DNA of 64,000 bases from JAGVSR01 sp033765145. GTDB taxonomy: Bacteria; Pseudomonadota; Alphaproteobacteria; Rhizobiales; Hyphomicrobiaceae. Each line of letters starts with the position of its first letter. The first letter of the stretch is position 1. Below, piece by piece: positions 60,459 through 64,000 of this stretch. A program made the position numbers and the translations under genes. Location of the stretch: assembly GCA_033765145.1 (NCBI GenBank), contig JANRIH010000036.1, forward strand, positions 165,030 to 229,029, read 5' to 3'. The notes beneath the pieces are model-generated. The model had not been told where the DNA came from and made no database searches. It saw only the letters and a program-made list of their open reading frames with translations.

Positions 60459-61892
60459 TTATGCAGCTTCGGCGAGCTTCTCTGCCTTGGCGATCGCTTC
60501 TTCGATCGTGCCGACCATGTAGAACGCCGGCTCGGGAAGGTGATCGTAAGCGCCTTCGCAGAGACCCTTGAAGCCCTTGATCGTGTCGGCGAGCGAAACG
60601 AGCTTGCCGGGCGAACCGGTGAACACCTCGGCGACGTGGAACGGCTGGCTCATGAAGCGCTCGATCTTGCGGGCGCGGGCGACCGTCATCTTGTCCTCTT
60701 CGGACAACTCATCCATGCCGAGGATGGCGATGATGTCCTGGAGCGACTTGTACTTCTGCAGGATCGCCTGGACGCGGCGCGCGATCTGGTAGTGCTCCTC
60801 GCCGACGATACGCGGGTCCAACATGCGCGAGGTCGAGTCGAGTGGGTCGACGGCCGGATAGATGCCCTTTTCGGCGATGGCGCGCGAAAGAACGGTGGTC
60901 GCGTCCAAGTGGGCGAACGACGTCGCCGGCGCGGGGTCGGTCAAGTCGTCGGCCGGAACGTAGATGGCTTGCACAGACGTGATCGAACCCTTCTGGGTCG
61001 TGGTGATGCGTTCCTGGAGTGCGCCCATGTCGGTCGCGAGCGTCGGCTGATAGCCGACCGCCGACGGGATGCGGCCCAGAAGCGCCGACACTTCCGAACC
61101 CGCCTGCGTGAAGCGGAAGATGTTGTCGACGAAGAAGAGCACGTCCTGGCCCTGGTCGCGGAAGTGCTCGGCGACCGTCAGGCCCGAGAGCGCGACGCGG
61201 GCGCGAGCGCCCGGCGGCTCGTTCATCTGACCGTAGACGAGCGCGCACTTGGAACCGGCGGCCGTACCGTTGTTCTTCTTCGGGTCCTTGTTGACGTTGG
61301 ACTCGATCATCTCGTGATAGAGGTCGTTGCCCTCGCGCGTCCGCTCGCCGACGCCGGCGAACACCGAGTAGCCGCCGTGGGCCTTCGCGACGTTATTGAT
61401 CAATTCCATGATCAACACAGTCTTGCCGACGCCGGCGCCGCCGAAGAGGCCGATCTTGCCGCCCTTCGCATAAGGAGCCAGGAGGTCGACGACCTTGATG
61501 CCGGTCACAAGGATCTGCGCTTCGGTCGCCTGATCGGCGAAGGTGGGTGCCGGCTGATGGATCGCGCGGGTTGTCTTCGCACCGAGCGGGCCGGCCTCGT
61601 CGACGGGCTCTCCGATGACGTTGATGATACGGCCGAGCGTCTCGTCACCGACCGGCACCATGATCGGTGCGCCGGTGTCCATGACGTCCTGGCCGCGGAC
61701 AAGGCCTTCGGAGCTGTCCATCGCGATGGTGCGAACCGTGTTCTCGCCCAAGTGCTGCGCGACCTCGAGCACAAGGCGGTTGCCCTGATTCTTCGTTTCA
61801 AGCGCGTTCAGGATCTCGGGCAGATGGCCGTCGAACTGTACGTCGACGACGGCGCCCATCACCTGGCGGATTTTTCCGATCTTGCTTGCCAT
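60459..61892 (-). CDS. atpD: ATP synthase F1 beta subunit
   Basis: A 477-residue catalytic subunit. The P-loop is GLFGGAGVGKTVLIMELINN, VFAGVGERTREGNDLYHEMI holds the catalytic Glu, and VLFFVDNIFRFTQAGSEVSA is Walker B and beyond. PAPATSFAHLDATTVLSRAI is a signature of F-type beta. Length normal. ATG with CGAGGA upstream; 122 bases separate it from atpG. Confidence 0.98.
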   Translation of the reverse strand: MASKIGKIRQVMGAVVDVQFDGHLPEILNALETKNQGNRLVLEVAQHLGENTVRTIAMDSSEGLVRGQDVMDTGAPIMVPVGDETLGRIINVIGEPVDEAGPLGAKTTRAIHQPAPTFADQATEAQILVTGIKVVDLLAPYAKGGKIGLFGGAGVGKTVLIMELINNVAKAHGGYSVFAGVGERTREGNDLYHEMIESNVNKDPKKNNGTAAGSKCALVYGQMNEPPGARARVALSGLTVAEHFRDQGQDVLFFVDNIFRFTQAGSEVSALLGRIPSAVGYQPTLATDMGALQERITTTQKGSITSVQAIYVPADDLTDPAPATSFAHLDATTVLSRAIAEKGIYPAVDPLDSTSRMLDPRIVGEEHYQIARRVQAILQKYKSLQDIIAILGMDELSEEDKMTVARARKIERFMSQPFHVAEVFTGSPGKLVSLADTIKGFKGLCEGAYDHLPEPAFYMVGTIEEAIAKAEKLAEAA

Positions 61893-62014
61893 TGCCCGTT
61901 CCTCGTTTTGGTCCTTGCGTCCGGTTCCGGGCTCAATTCAGCCCCAGCCGGCCCTTGTTCAGTGCGTCTCTCTGGCCATCCTCAGCGAATGCGAAGTCCG
62001 GCCCCATTCCGACC

Positions 62015-62896
62015 TCAAAGCGCTTCGGCGCCCGAGATGATCTCGATGAGTTCTTTCGTGATGTTGGCCTGCCGCTGACGGTTGTACTTGATCGTCAGTT
62101 TGTTGATCATGTCGCCGGCGTTGCGCGTCGCGTTGTCCATCGCGGACATGCGCGCGCCCTGCTCTGAGGCCGCGTTCTCGAGGAGGCCGCGGAAAATCTG
62201 CGTGCCGATGTTGCGCTCGAGCAGCGTGCCGAGGATGACGTCCTCTTCCGGCTCGTACTCGTAGATGGCTTCTGCGCCGTCCGATTTCTCGGCGGCTGCC
62301 TCGGAAAGCTTCGCCGGGATCAACTGCAGCGCGGTCGGTTTCTGCGCGATGACCGACTTGAACTCGGAGAAATAGAGCGTCGCGACATCGAACTCGCCAG
62401 CCGCGAACATGGCGAGCACTTTCTTGGCGATCCCGTCGGCATGACCGAAGTTCAATTGACGGACGCCCTGGAAGTCCATGCGCTCGGTCAGGTTCTTGGC
62501 GAGATCGCGACGCAGGTTCTCCGCGCCCTTGCGGCCGACGGTCAGGATCTTGACCGTCTTGCCAGCCGCTATGAGCCGCTGCGCATCGGCGCGGGCCAAC
62601 TTGGCGATGTTGGAATTGAAGCCGCCGCAGAGACCGCGCTCGGCCGTCATGACGACGAGCAGATGCACGTCGTCCTTGCCGGTCCCGACGAGCAGCGGCG
62701 AAGCAGTCTCTCGGACCGCGCGGCTGCCGAGATTCGCGAGGATACGATCCATGCGTTCGGCGTAAGGCCGAGCCGACGTCGCCGCGTCCTGCGCACGGCG
62801 CAACTTCGCGGCGGCCACCATCTGCATGGCCTTCGTGATCTTCCGCGTCGCCTTAACGGATGCGATGCGGTTTCTTAGGTCCTTCAAGCTCGGCAT
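62015..62896 (-). CDS. atpG: ATP synthase F1 gamma subunit
   Basis: A 293-residue central-stalk subunit. It begins MPSLKDLRNRIASVKATRKI then TKAMQMVAAAKLRRAQ, and ends SAMDNATRNAGDMINKLTIK then YNRQRQANITKELIEIISGA, the two long helices of the rotor shaft. ATG with AAGGAGA. It begins 24 bases after atpA. Confidence 0.97.
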   Translation of the reverse strand: MPSLKDLRNRIASVKATRKITKAMQMVAAAKLRRAQDAATSARPYAERMDRILANLGSRAVRETASPLLVGTGKDDVHLLVVMTAERGLCGGFNSNIAKLARADAQRLIAAGKTVKILTVGRKGAENLRRDLAKNLTERMDFQGVRQLNFGHADGIAKKVLAMFAAGEFDVATLYFSEFKSVIAQKPTALQLIPAKLSEAAAEKSDGAEAIYEYEPEEDVILGTLLERNIGTQIFRGLLENAASEQGARMSAMDNATRNAGDMINKLTIKYNRQRQANITKELIEIISGAEAL

Positions 62897-62920
62897 CGGG
62901 CCTTCTCCTTGCGCGAGCGC

Positions 62921-64000
<1,080 letters not shown>

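Noticed and set aside
60540..62078. A 512-codon open frame on the plus strand opposite atpD
   Set aside because: Antisense to one of the most conserved bacterial genes; composition is typical of a reverse-strand shadow.

Overview
The window is GC-rich chromosomal DNA from an alphaproteobacterium, most likely of the order Hyphomicrobiales (Rhizobiales). This rests on gene order as much as on single genes: rpmH-rnpA-yidC-engB-argB, the ATP synthase run atpA-G-D-C next to two RppH-type Nudix genes and an EnvC-like/CtpA pair, and an etfB-etfA-hbd block beside a PduO-type adenosyltransferase and a small two-helix membrane protein. Genus cannot be fixed by eye. I see no insertion sequence, prophage block, CRISPR array or rRNA gene; there is one tRNA (Arg, anticodon ACG).

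Bases 1-19400 form a surface-polysaccharide locus. It starts inside a Wzt-type ABC exporter ATPase with a C-terminal substrate-recognition domain. A minus-strand run follows: three FkbM-type methyltransferases, a small unknown gene, a family-4-type glycosyltransferase and an unusual sulfotransferase/coiled-coil/glycosyltransferase fusion. Next come an OafA-type acyltransferase, gmd, four more glycosyltransferases, a membrane sugar-phosphate transferase that could start the chain, and rmlC-B-D-A for dTDP-L-rhamnose. Bases 19500-23130 hold cysQ, cysNC and cysD, which make the sulfate donor PAPS and remove its by-product. The natural reading is a rhamnose-containing glycan that is sulfated, O-methylated and O-acylated, then exported by an ABC route. 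An O-antigen ligase at 24271-25614 could attach it to lipid A core.

Bases 23380-40130 are mixed accessory genes: a lone DUF2793 protein, the ligase, a 1256-residue RTX calcium-binding protein, a VIT1/CCC1 transporter, tRNA-Arg, an orphan histidine kinase, a DUF4062-STAND ATPase-TPR protein of about 1200 residues (a candidate conflict or signalling protein), a secreted S1/P1-type nuclease, and a MerA-like flavoprotein overlapping a TVP38-type membrane protein.

Bases 40470-64000 are mostly housekeeping: ribosome/RNase P/membrane insertion (rpmH, rnpA, yidC, engB), argB, a MOSC protein, a HAD nucleotidase, an SDR, the 3-hydroxyacyl-CoA dehydrogenase and electron transfer flavoprotein operon, a rhomboid protease, the adenosyltransferase, EnvC-like/CtpA, two Nudix hydrolases and the ATP synthase operon (atpA runs off the right edge). 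Two oddities sit in this block: a Clp-N-domain protein with a long proline-rich linker and a C-terminal membrane anchor, and a small CxxC protein between atpD and atpC.

The clearest regulatory signals are two strong terminators (58222-58249 and 59541-59574), good -35/-10 pairs upstream of rpmH, etfB and argB, and inverted repeats upstream of the RTX gene and of etfB. Several start codons were set by Shine-Dalgarno position, including a TTG and some GTG starts. All function calls come from reading the sequence and recalling family motifs; no database search was run.
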